Positions 1 to 5,481 of a stretch of DNA of 5,481 nucleotides are shown here, piece by piece. The stretch's first letter is position 1. The number at the start of each line of letters is the position of its first letter. The DNA is from Deltaproteobacteria bacterium. Its GTDB lineage: Bacteria; Desulfobacterota; DSM-4660; Desulfatiglandales; B25-G16. Below the pieces are notes generated by a model. That model did not search any database and was not told where the DNA came from. It saw only the letters and a program-made list of their open reading frames with translations. Position numbers and translations under genes: made by a program. Location: positions 1 to 5,481 of the forward strand of contig QMLW01000167.1 of NCBI GenBank assembly GCA_003646935.1, read 5' to 3'.

Positions 1-1
1 C

Positions 2-277
2 TTCGAGAGGATCAGGGAAGAGCTCAGGTTGGGCAAAACCCCTCGTGCAGCGGTTGATGGAGGCTATAGCAAGGCCTTGGTGACTATCCTGGATGCCAAT
101 ATTACCACCCTGATCGCCGCCCTGGTGCTCTTTCAATTCGGCACTGGTTCGGTAAAGGGATTTGCCGTGACCCTGAGCATCGGCATCATCGCAAGCCTGT
201 TCACGGCGATTGTGATCACCCGGCTGATCTTCGACTACCTTATCATCGAACGGGGATGGAGAAAAATAAGCATCTAA
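2..277 (+). CDS. secD: Protein translocase subunit SecD, C-terminal fragment (5' end outside window)
   Basis: Only the last 91 codons are present; the frame is already open at base 2, so the start lies upstream. SecD is an inner-membrane RND-like subunit that works with SecF to pull exported proteins through SecYEG using the ion gradient. The fragment starts with the family signature [12 protein letters not shown], in the cytoplasmic stretch between membrane segments, followed by the conserved [16 protein letters not shown] block and two hydrophobic segments (about fragment residues 33-45 and 52-74). It ends in a short charged tail. The internal TTG at base 29 is not a real start, because the conserved motif extends upstream of it. 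secF follows 12 bases after the stop, the classic secD-secF order, so the two are almost certainly cotranscribed. Identification is from recognised motifs and gene order and is close to certain. Confidence 0.96.
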   Translation, partial: FERIREELRLGKTPRAAVDGGYSKALVTILDANITTLIAALVLFQFGTGSVKGFAVTLSIGIIASLFTAIVITRLIFDYLIIERGWRKISI

Positions 278-289
278 AGAGAGTGAAGT

Positions 290-1369
290 ATGGAATTCAT
301 TAAACCCGGTATCAATATCGACTTCATCGGCCGTCGCAAGATGGCCCACTACCTATCCGGCGGGCTTATTCTTTTGACCCTCCTGTTACTTATCCTTCGT
401 GGCGGGCCTAACTACGGGGTCGATTTCGCTGGAGGGATACTCATACAGGTACGGTTCAATCAACAGGTTAAGCCCGATGAGATTAGGAATGCCCTTCGAG
501 CGATCGCCATGGAGGATAGCCTCATCCAGGAGTTCGGTGAAAGGGGCGCTAACGAATACCTGATTCGGGTGAGCGCGGCGGATGTCGATCTGAGCGGTCT
601 ATCCAGGGAGGTCAATCAGGTCCTGGAGAGTGCGTTCGGGGAGCAGAACGTGGAGGTCAGACGGGTCGAGATGGTGGGGCCAAAGATCGGGGAAGATCTC
701 AGGGAGAAGGCCCTGTTTGCCATCTTCTATGCGCTCCTCTTCATGGTAATCTACATCTCCGGCAGGTTTGAGTACAAATGGACCATGAGCATCATCATGG
801 CGGCCTCCCTCGCGTTCGGCGTCTATATAATCGCCACTGTTGGCTTAAGTGTGCTCTGGCTCATCGCAGCCGCACTGCTGATCACGATCGGGATGTGCTG
901 GTTTCTCCAGCTGGAATATGCCCTCGGCGCCATTGTGGCCCTATTTCACGACGTCATCATCACCATGGGGGCATTCGCGCTCACCAACCGAGAGGTCACC
1001 CTGCCCGTGGTGGCCGCGCTCCTCACCATAGTCGGCTATTCCCTGAATGACACGATCGTGGTGTTCGACAGGATACGGGAGAACTTCAGGCGGTATCGAG
1101 GGCGCAACTTCCCCGAGGTGATAAATCGCAGCATCAATGAGACGCTCAGCAGGACACTGCTCACCTCGGCCACCACCCTTATCGTGGTGGCGTGCCTGTT
1201 TATCCTTGGCGGTGGTGTTATCCACGACTTTGCCTTTGCCCTGCTCATTGGTATAATCGTCGGCACCTACTCCTCCATCTTCGTGGCAAGCCCTGTTCTA
1301 CTAATATGGAGCGGCACACCTGGGGAAGGAGGTGGTGCCAAGAGTAAGGTGAGAAGGAAAGGAAGGTAA
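290..1369 (+). CDS. secF: Protein translocase subunit SecF with an extra hydrophobic insert
   Basis: SecF is the inner-membrane partner of SecD in the auxiliary Sec export complex. This copy is 359 residues; typical SecF proteins are about 300-325. Visible parts in order: a first membrane helix at about residues 20-37; the hallmark [11 protein letters not shown] at 39-49; a periplasmic domain at about 50-135; a membrane helix at about 140-158; an unusual insert at about 163-208; the core [12 protein letters not shown] at 211-222; the helix and signature [17 protein letters not shown] at 249-265; and two final helices at about 290-307 and 313-338. A basic glycine-rich tail ([15 protein letters not shown]) follows. 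The ATG at 290 was chosen because [17 protein letters not shown] is a normal SecF N-terminus; the ribosome binding site before it is weak and purine-rich (AGAGAGTGAAG). The 3' end abuts the start of the TPR gene, suggesting coupled translation. Family assignment is very secure. Confidence 0.97.
   Translation: MEFIKPGINIDFIGRRKMAHYLSGGLILLTLLLLILRGGPNYGVDFAGGILIQVRFNQQVKPDEIRNALRAIAMEDSLIQEFGERGANEYLIRVSAADVDLSGLSREVNQVLESAFGEQNVEVRRVEMVGPKIGEDLREKALFAIFYALLFMVIYISGRFEYKWTMSIIMAASLAFGVYIIATVGLSVLWLIAAALLITIGMCWFLQLEYALGAIVALFHDVIITMGAFALTNREVTLPVVAALLTIVGYSLNDTIVVFDRIRENFRRYRGRNFPEVINRSINETLSRTLLTSATTLIVVACLFILGGGVIHDFAFALLIGIIVGTYSSIFVASPVLLIWSGTPGEGGGAKSKVRRKGR
776..913 (+). other. SecF-internal insert encoding two extra hydrophobic segments
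   Basis: In common SecF proteins the stretch RFEW/RFEY runs straight into [12 protein letters not shown]. Here GRFEYK (residues 158-163) is separated from [12 protein letters not shown] by about 46 residues. The insert contains two hydrophobic runs, about residues 166-186 (starting [15 protein letters not shown]) and 188-206 ([16 protein letters not shown]), with only a few residues between them. Two added helices would leave the topology of the rest of SecF unchanged. The insert is in frame and flanked by intact conserved motifs, so it is a genuine variant and not an assembly fault. I believe similar inserts occur in some deltaproteobacterial SecF proteins, but that is memory and unverified. 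Boundaries are approximate to a few residues. Confidence 0.75.
1358..1363 (+). promoter_or_regulatory. Ribosome binding site deciding the TTG start of the TPR gene
   Basis: AAAGGA lies inside the last codons of secF and ends 6 bases before the TTG at 1370, in the run AAGGAAAGGAAGG-TAA-TTG. The secF stop codon touches the TTG. The next in-frame ATG (residue 43, base 1496) would remove the membrane anchor and has no such site, so the TTG start is preferred. Confidence 0.7.
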
Positions 1370-3244
1370 TTGGCATACAAGTACCCTTCACAGCAAAAAA
1401 AACGAAGAGGGACAAGGGCTATTCTCCTGGTAGTAGCCCTTTTTTTGTCCATATCGCTCTACCTGTTCATAGGCGGCCCCGGCAGCTCGCTGATAATGGA
1501 CTCGTTGCGAAACCTCCTCAATCCTGTCCCCCTGTTTCACCACATGGTAATCTCGCACAACGGGACCGAAAAAAGGCTCTTCCCAGAACAGACCCTCCAT
1601 GCGCACCCGAACGACAGGCTCAGGATAGTAAAGGTGGACACCTCAGTGCCCTTTAACAGGGGCATCAGGCTCTTCTCAAAGGGTTTTGACGTGAACGCCC
1701 TTCACGAGGAAGCGGTCATCGCGGAACTCCTCCCGGGCCAAGATATCTTTCACCGCTATACCTACATCATCCAAGTAAAGCATAACAATGAGGTCATCGG
1801 TACGATCAGCCTGGCGATCGCACCCCTGCCCGAGGATTGGCTGGAGAAGGCGAACAGGATAATCGATGTCAAGAAAAGGCTTGCCTTCCTGGAGCTGGCG
1901 GTCAAGGAAAATGCCGAGGATATGCGGCTCAAGCTCAGTCTCGCGGATGAGTATCTGGCCCAGAAACGATGGAAACAGGGGGCGAGCCTTTTGGAGGAAA
2001 TACTCAAGACAAAAGAGGATATAGACCTCATGAGAAAATTGGTGGATGCCTATGAACGCCTTCACCGGTATAATCAGGTAATCATCGTGTTAAAAAAGAT
2101 CCTCGCGAAAACCCCAGAAGACCTGGAGCTCAGGCTGCGCCTGGCGGAGCTGCTCGAGAAAAAGGGCAGGATCAGGGAGGCCATAGGTGAGTACACGAGG
2201 ATGCTTCCCCAATTAACCAAGAGCGAGCAGATAGTCGTCATGAAGAACATCGGGTATCTGTCGTTTAAGATCGGCCAGAAAAAAAGTGCGCTCCAGTGGT
2301 ATCTTAAGGCAGCCAAGCACGACAAGAAAGATCCGAACCTCTACTACAACATCGGCTCCATATACGATGAGCTCAACAATACGGAGCTGGCCGAGAAATA
2401 CCTGCGCGTGGCGCTGGAGCTCAGAAAGGGCGATATCGAGGGCAGGCTGCGGCTGGCCCATTCCCTCTTAAAAAAAGGAAAGGTAAAAGAGGCGAAGAAA
2501 TACACCGAGGAGATCCTCGAGAAAGACGCCAAAAACCTCGAGGCCCTGACCATCTACGCGAACATCCTGGAAAAAGAGGGGGACAAGAAGGCCCTGAGGA
2601 CCACCTACGAGAAGATACTGTCCCACGATCAAAAGAACACCACCATACTCTTCAACCTTGGGGTTCTGGAGGCGGAGGAGGGAAACGCCGCTAAAAGCAT
2701 TGCCTACTTCGAGAGGATCCTTGCAATCAATTCCCAGGACGTAGAGGCGAGAGAGGCGCTCTTCGATGTATGCCAGCGGTTCAATAAGGACGATCTCGCC
2801 TATACGCAGGCCGTAGCGTTGCTTCAATCAAAGCCTAAGAATATCACCTTATACGGGTATGTCTTTGAATACCTCATGGCTCGGAAAAAATACGATGAAG
2901 CGGCCGGCTACATGCGCAAGGGTGTAGAGGCGAACCCGAAGAACTACGAACTCCGTCAATACCTCATCCTGGCATACCTGAACGCTAAGAAAATTGAGCT
3001 AGCTGAAAAGGAGATGGAGGGGGCACTGAACCTGAAACCAAAGGACACCAAGCTCCTCTACCAGCTTGCCAAACTCAAGGAGGATAAGGGGAAGCTGGAG
3101 AGTGCCTTTAGCCTGTACAAGAGGATCCTGAAGATCTCCCCGAACGATGAAAAGGCAGCGGAAGCCTACCTCAGGCTCAGGCTGGAACTTTTGAGCAAGG
3201 GAGTGCAGGTGAGCGACTGTTGGCACCTGAGAGCGTGGTGCTAG
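1370..3244 (+). CDS. Membrane-anchored tetratricopeptide-repeat (TPR) protein, function unknown
   Basis: The protein has 624 residues from a TTG start. A basic N-terminus (KYPSQQKKRRGTR, residues 4-16) precedes one hydrophobic helix at about 17-36, so it is probably anchored with the bulk outside the cytoplasm (positive-inside rule). There is no lipobox cysteine and no convincing signal-peptidase AXA site. Residues about 37-155 form an unrecognised, strand-rich-looking domain. Residues about 183-593 hold around twelve degenerate 34-residue TPR units; clear ones are LYYNIGSIYDELNNTELAEK (324-343) and the units near 251-284, 424-457 and 560-593. TPR arrays bind proteins or peptides. The tail (605-624) is unlike the rest, with two Trp and two Cys in 14 residues. 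Direct abutment to secF suggests coexpression with the Sec auxiliary complex; a role in handling exported proteins at the membrane surface is inference. It could instead be an unrelated assembly or polysaccharide factor. Confidence 0.88.
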   Translation: MAYKYPSQQKKRRGTRAILLVVALFLSISLYLFIGGPGSSLIMDSLRNLLNPVPLFHHMVISHNGTEKRLFPEQTLHAHPNDRLRIVKVDTSVPFNRGIRLFSKGFDVNALHEEAVIAELLPGQDIFHRYTYIIQVKHNNEVIGTISLAIAPLPEDWLEKANRIIDVKKRLAFLELAVKENAEDMRLKLSLADEYLAQKRWKQGASLLEEILKTKEDIDLMRKLVDAYERLHRYNQVIIVLKKILAKTPEDLELRLRLAELLEKKGRIREAIGEYTRMLPQLTKSEQIVVMKNIGYLSFKIGQKKSALQWYLKAAKHDKKDPNLYYNIGSIYDELNNTELAEKYLRVALELRKGDIEGRLRLAHSLLKKGKVKEAKKYTEEILEKDAKNLEALTIYANILEKEGDKKALRTTYEKILSHDQKNTTILFNLGVLEAEEGNAAKSIAYFERILAINSQDVEAREALFDVCQRFNKDDLAYTQAVALLQSKPKNITLYGYVFEYLMARKKYDEAAGYMRKGVEANPKNYELRQYLILAYLNAKKIELAEKEMEGALNLKPKDTKLLYQLAKLKEDKGKLESAFSLYKRILKISPNDEKAAEAYLRLRLELLSKGVQVSDCWHLRAWC

Positions 3245-3295
3245 CAGAATCCGCAACATGGCGGCTCATCTGTCTTCAACCTTTTCATACCTACA

Positions 3296-3304
3296 TAAGG
3301 AGGA
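3296..3304 (+). promoter_or_regulatory. Strong ribosome binding site of the nitroreductase gene
   Basis: TAAGGAGGA closely matches the 16S rRNA anti-Shine-Dalgarno sequence and ends 9 bases before the ATG at 3314, fixing that start. The 69-base space before the gene (3245-3313) holds no convincing terminator or sigma70 promoter, so transcription may continue from the sec operon or use a promoter I cannot recognise. Confidence 0.85.
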
Positions 3305-3313
3305 ATAAACGCT

Positions 3314-3889
3314 ATGGATACTGTTCGTGACCTTGTGGTAAAGAACCGCAGCTATCGTCGCTTTGATGAATCTCACGTAATCTCACGGGAGGAACTGGTT
3401 GAGCTCATCTCCCTTGCCCGATGCACAGCATCGGCGGGAAACCGCCAGCCCCTCAAATACATCTTGTCGGCTGATCCCAAGACCAATGACCTGATCTTTT
3501 CCTGTCTCGCGTGGGCTGCATATCTCGATGATTGGGACGGACCCGCACCGGGGGAGCGGCCCTCAGCATATATCACGATCCTGCTCGATGAGACAATCTC
3601 CAAGGACCCCCTGTGCGACGACGGCATCGTGGCCCAGACGATCCTTCTAGGGGCGGTGGAGAAGGGCCTTGGAGGGTGCATAATCGCCTCCATTCAGAGG
3701 GAGCGGCTTGCACGTGATCTGGAAATCCCCGAGGGCCTTAAGATCCGCCTGGTTGTCTGCCTCGGCAAGCCTTCCGAAGAGGCAGTGCTGGAAGACCTCG
3801 AGCCAGGCGGTGACATCCGCTACTGGCGTGATGAAAAGTGCATCCACCACGTGCCGAAACGAAAACTCGATGAGCTCATCGTGCAATAG
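3314..3889 (+). CDS. Nitroreductase-family FMN-dependent protein
   Basis: The protein has 191 residues, within the usual size of small nitroreductase-fold flavoproteins, which are typically cytoplasmic dimers binding FMN at the subunit interface and reducing nitro compounds, quinones or other electrophiles with NAD(P)H. The N-terminal KNRSYRRF (10-17) is the expected FMN-phosphate basic motif. TASAGNRQPLKYI (38-50) is the second FMN-contacting block. The GLGGCIIAS segment (118-126) and LRLVVCLGKP-like strand (about 143-153, IRLVVCLGKP) are the usual C-terminal half. DIRYWRDEKCIHHVPKR (167-183) is a tail I associate with homologues from anaerobes. No membrane segment or signal peptide is seen. 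The ATG start follows a strong ribosome binding site. The substrate cannot be read from sequence. It converges with galE, 14 bases away, and has no evident link to the sec genes. Confidence 0.93.
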   Translation: MDTVRDLVVKNRSYRRFDESHVISREELVELISLARCTASAGNRQPLKYILSADPKTNDLIFSCLAWAAYLDDWDGPAPGERPSAYITILLDETISKDPLCDDGIVAQTILLGAVEKGLGGCIIASIQRERLARDLEIPEGLKIRLVVCLGKPSEEAVLEDLEPGGDIRYWRDEKCIHHVPKRKLDELIVQ

Positions 3890-3910
3890 CTCGGCAATAT
3901 CCGCTATGCA
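3882..3910. terminator. Imperfect inverted repeat at the convergent nitroreductase/galE junction
   Basis: TGCAATAGC (3882-3890) pairs with GCTATGCA (3903-3910) as an 8-base-pair stem with one bulged A and a 12-base loop. It overlaps the 3' ends of both genes and could act on either transcript, but it is not GC-rich and no run of T follows on either strand. It is therefore only a weak candidate for a bidirectional terminator or mRNA-end structure. No other terminator is visible in the 14-base gap. Confidence 0.3.
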
Positions 3911-4884
3911 ATCCTCTTCTCCCATTCAAGGGCCGTCTTGCAGATAAGGGCGAGATCGTCGCACTGCGGTCTCCAACGGAAATGGCTCAAGATCTTGGTA
4001 TTGTCGGCGATGAGCATAGGGGGATCGCCGGGCCTTCTCGGTGCCTCCCTCACGGGAAAATCAACCCCGCTTGCCTCTTTCATGGCATCGATCACCTCTC
4101 GCACCGAGTACCCGCGCCCGTATCCGCAGTTGAAGACTTCTGAGTCACCGCCTTCCCTCAAATACTCGAGGGCGGACAGGTGCGCGGATGCGAGATCCTC
4201 CACGTGGATGTAATCCCTCACCCCCGTGCCATCGGGGGTGTCGTAATCCGTTCCATAGATCTCAAGATAGGGTATCTGCCCGATCACCGCCTGGGCAGCC
4301 CTCTTGATCAGGTGTGTGGCCTCGGGAAAATTCTGACCCAGCTGCCCATCACGTGATGCCCCGGCCACGTTGAAATAACGCAAGATAGCGTAGTTGAGAG
4401 ACTCCTTGGATTGCGCGGTATCGAAAAGCACGGTTTCGCTCATGAGTTTGCTCATGCCGTAGGGATTGATGGGACGGGTCGGCGTGGTTTCCTGTATGGG
4501 TATCTCCTCCGGGATGCCGTAGACGGCTGCGGTAGAGGAAAAGATGAAGTATTTCAGCCCATGTTGAACCGCGCACCTGATGAGCTCGATGGTGTTGATG
4601 GTGTTGTTCGCGTAGTACTTCAGGGGATTCGATACCGATTCGGGCACGATAATCGAGGCGGCGAAATGTATTACCGCATCAAACCTCCTCTCAGAGAAAA
4701 TCTCCCAGAGGGCAGGAGCGTTTGAGAGGTCCTCCACTATCAAATCCCCATAGACAACCGCCTCCTTCAGCCCTGTGGAGAGGTTGTCGATAACGGTGAT
4801 CTCGTAGTTCGTCTGCTCTCCCAACTGCCTTACCACCTGACTTCCGATATACCCTGCCCCACCGGTAACCAAAACTGATGTCAT
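3904..4884 (-). CDS. galE: UDP-glucose 4-epimerase
   Basis: GalE interconverts UDP-glucose and UDP-galactose using tightly bound NAD+, supplying galactose units for lipopolysaccharide, capsule or other glycans and for galactose use. It is a cytoplasmic extended short-chain dehydrogenase. From the chosen start it has 326 residues, normal for the family. It shows the Rossmann motif TGGAGYIG (7-14), the acidic NAD-ribose residue in VIDNLSTG (D33), HFAAS (73-77), FSSTAAVYG (115-123), the catalytic pair Y142 and K146 in NPYGMSK, the LRYFNVAGA block (168-176), and the substrate-side motif GTGVRDYIHVEDLA (219-232). The frame runs 12 codons further upstream to a TTG at 4920, but that has no ribosome binding site, while ATG 4884 has one 6 bases upstream and begins with the normal MTSVLVTGGAG. 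It stands alone and is divergent from the rseC-like gene. Confidence 0.96.
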   Translation of the reverse strand: MTSVLVTGGAGYIGSQVVRQLGEQTNYEITVIDNLSTGLKEAVVYGDLIVEDLSNAPALWEIFSERRFDAVIHFAASIIVPESVSNPLKYYANNTINTIELIRCAVQHGLKYFIFSSTAAVYGIPEEIPIQETTPTRPINPYGMSKLMSETVLFDTAQSKESLNYAILRYFNVAGASRDGQLGQNFPEATHLIKRAAQAVIGQIPYLEIYGTDYDTPDGTGVRDYIHVEDLASAHLSALEYLREGGDSEVFNCGYGRGYSVREVIDAMKEASGVDFPVREAPRRPGDPPMLIADNTKILSHFRWRPQCDDLALICKTALEWEKRIA

Positions 4885-4890
4885 GAGCTT

Positions 4891-4897
4891 CTCCTTA
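4891..4897 (-). promoter_or_regulatory. Ribosome binding site deciding the galE start
   Basis: On the minus strand TAAGGAG ends 6 bases before ATG 4884-4882. This favours the 326-residue GalE over the longer frame starting at TTG 4920, whose extra 12 codons actually encode this site. Confidence 0.85.
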
Positions 4898-4949
4898 TTC
4901 TCCTCGTGCTGCACGTTCAATCCGCTTGGTACACTATAAAACGGGGATC

Positions 4950-4978
4950 ATAGTAGTTCTTCGAGAAAAAAAATTCAA
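4950..4978 (-). promoter_or_regulatory. Candidate sigma70 promoter for galE
   Basis: Reading the minus strand, TTGAAT (4978-4973, four of six consensus bases) and TACTAT (4955-4950, four of six) are separated by exactly 17 bases that include a seven-T run. Transcription would begin near 4943, giving a leader of about 60 bases before ATG 4884. A second possible -10 box, TATAGT (4938-4933, five of six), lies closer to the gene but has no good -35 partner. The surrounding bases are clearly AT-richer than the genes. Confidence 0.55.
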
Positions 4979-4997
4979 TAAGAGTTCTAAACGGAGA

Positions 4998-5016
4998 GCG
5001 GTTTGCTCGTAACCGC
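4998..5016. repeat. 19-base inverted repeat between the divergent promoters (possible operator)
   Basis: GCGGTT (4998-5003) and AACCGC (5011-5016) form a perfect 6-base dyad around a 7-base centre (TGCTCGT). It lies upstream of both the galE and the rseC-like -35 boxes (4973-4978 and 5043-5048), where an activator or shared regulator could bind. There is no T run, so it is not a terminator. The size suits a dimeric DNA-binding protein; which one is unknown, and chance is possible for so short a dyad. Confidence 0.4.
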
Positions 5017-5017
5017 G

Positions 5018-5040
5018 ATCATCCCAAATCATCCCAAATC
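5018..5040. repeat. Short tandem repeat, 10-base unit (about 2.3 copies)
   Basis: ATCATCCCAA is repeated perfectly in tandem and followed by a further ATC (visible as two adjacent ATCCCAAATC units at 5021-5030 and 5031-5040). A 10-base period places both copies on the same DNA face. It ends two bases before the TTGACA box of the rightward promoter, so it could be an activator site or simply slippage. Confidence 0.6.
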
Positions 5041-5042
5041 TC

Positions 5043-5070
5043 TTGACAATCATCCCCATTTCCCTATAGT
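5043..5070 (+). promoter_or_regulatory. Strong sigma70-type promoter for the rseC-like gene
   Basis: TTGACA (5043-5048, perfect consensus) and TATAGT (5065-5070, five of six) are separated by 16 bases. Transcription would start near 5077. That leaves a leader of about 90 bases before the preferred start codon at 5168, or about 40 bases before an alternative ATG at 5117. It is the best promoter match I found in the window. Confidence 0.72.
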
Positions 5071-5167
5071 CATCAATCTGGCCCAAAAGGAGCTGTGCCA
5101 CCAGGGGCGCGACGCCATGGATTTTGATCAGATACCACTTGAGATGATCAGGGTTCCCAGATCCTAT

Positions 5168-5481
5168 ATGAATGAGGAGGTGGGGACGGTAAGAGAGCTG
5201 AGGGGTGAAAAGGCCCTGGTGGTGACGGATCGGCAATCCATGTGCGGCCAATGTGTGGCGAAGAGCTACTGTCACATGCTCGGAGGGGGCAAGGAGATGA
5301 TCGCTGAAGCGCGCAATCCCATCGGCGCAAAGCCAGGGGATACGGTAAGGATTGGGATTCCGTCTGGTACGGTGACCAAGGCCTCGTTTGTGGTCTACAT
5401 GATCCCTGCCATAGGCCTTATGGGAGGGGCGGTAGCGGGCTACTTTGTGGGAAAGTCATTCGGGATGGATTACAATTTCAC
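5168..5481 (+). CDS. rseC: RseC/MucC-family (SoxR-reducing system RseC-like) protein, N-terminal part; runs off window
   Basis: The first 104 residues are present; the C-terminus is outside the window. RseC/MucC proteins are small inner-membrane proteins linked to envelope-stress sigmaE control, to reduction of SoxR together with Rsx/Rnf electron-transfer complexes, and often found beside rnf or rsx genes. The start MNEEVGTVREL fits the family. A cysteine cluster C26-x2-C29-x5-C35 (MCGQCVAKSYC) follows. The conserved ARNPIGAKPGD (48-58) and the IPSGTVTKASFVVYMIP stretch (64-80) lead into the first membrane helix at about 73-96. In-frame ATGs at 5117 and 5144 could lengthen the protein by 17 or 8 residues. 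None of the three starts has a good ribosome binding site, and 5168 was chosen by family fit. The exact role here, such as a link to Rnf, is inference; the family call is fairly secure. Confidence 0.88.
   Translation, partial: MNEEVGTVRELRGEKALVVTDRQSMCGQCVAKSYCHMLGGGKEMIAEARNPIGAKPGDTVRIGIPSGTVTKASFVVYMIPAIGLMGGAVAGYFVGKSFGMDYNF

Noticed and set aside
1676..2065. Long antisense open frames opposite the TPR gene (this one 129 codons; others near 2468-2827 and 2213-2461).
   Set aside because: They mirror the TPR codons, lack ribosome binding sites and show no recognisable protein features, while the plus-strand TPR protein is clear.
2707..2719. CTTCGAGAGGATC occurs here and also at bases 1-13.
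   Set aside because: Both encode Phe-Glu-Arg-Ile in unrelated genes (SecD and the TPR protein). A single 13-base match with no flanking similarity is coincidence from shared codons.
3206..3229. CAGGTG / CACCTG inverted repeat near the end of the TPR gene, considered as a terminator.
   Set aside because: The stem has only 6 pairs with a 12-base loop, no T run follows, and it lies inside the coding sequence.
3275..3298. Possible promoter (TTCAAC ... TACATA) just before the nitroreductase gene.
   Set aside because: The spacing is only 12 bases and both boxes are poor, so it cannot be supported as a sigma70 promoter.
4885..4920. Twelve-codon N-terminal extension of GalE starting at TTG 4920.
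   Set aside because: It has no ribosome binding site and is not part of the normal GalE N-terminus. The stretch contains the ribosome binding site for the ATG at 4884.
4934..5275. Minus-strand open frame (about 113 codons) crossing the galE/rseC intergenic region, with a protein-like stretch at 4934-5160.
   Set aside because: Its upstream part is antisense to the RseC-like coding region and its downstream part covers the galE promoter. There is no suitable ribosome binding site and I recognise no family. It is most likely chance.

Overview
This window reads as ordinary bacterial chromosome of roughly mid-50s percent GC by eye. It is densely coded and shows no mobile elements, RNA genes or CRISPR. 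Separate SecD and SecF proteins plus an RseC/MucC-type protein suggest a Gram-negative bacterium. The style of the nitroreductase and an unusual two-helix insert in SecF make me think of an anaerobic Desulfobacterota (deltaproteobacterial-type) lineage, but that placement is inference from memory and not a database result.

Left block (1-3244, plus strand): the 3' end of secD, then secF 12 bases later, then a gene for a membrane-anchored tetratricopeptide-repeat (TPR) protein whose TTG start directly follows the secF stop codon. These three look like one operon. SecD and SecF are the auxiliary Sec translocase subunits that help complete protein export using the proton or sodium gradient. The TPR protein has an N-terminal membrane anchor, an unrecognised probably beta-rich domain and about twelve TPR-like helical hairpins. 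Its most likely location is the outer face of the inner membrane, next to where SecDF works.

Middle block (3314-4884): a small FMN-dependent nitroreductase-family protein on the plus strand, preceded by a strong ribosome binding site. It converges, with only a 14-base gap, on galE (UDP-glucose 4-epimerase) on the minus strand. The galE start is set by a clear Shine-Dalgarno sequence at a methionine 12 codons inside the longest open frame.

Right block (4885-5481): a 283-base space between the start of galE and the start of a divergent rseC-like gene that runs off the window. It holds a plausible sigma70 promoter for each gene: TTGAAT-17-TACTAT toward galE and the much stronger TTGACA-16-TATAGT toward rseC. 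Between them lie a 19-base dyad (GCGGTT-N7-AACCGC) and a 10-base tandem repeat. The RseC-like protein has the family's cysteine cluster and the start of its membrane region.

Most worth following up: the SecF insertion, the coupled SecF/TPR-protein pair as a possible accessory of export, and the compact divergent control region. Nothing here amounts to a clearly new system. The TPR protein is the best candidate for an undescribed function.
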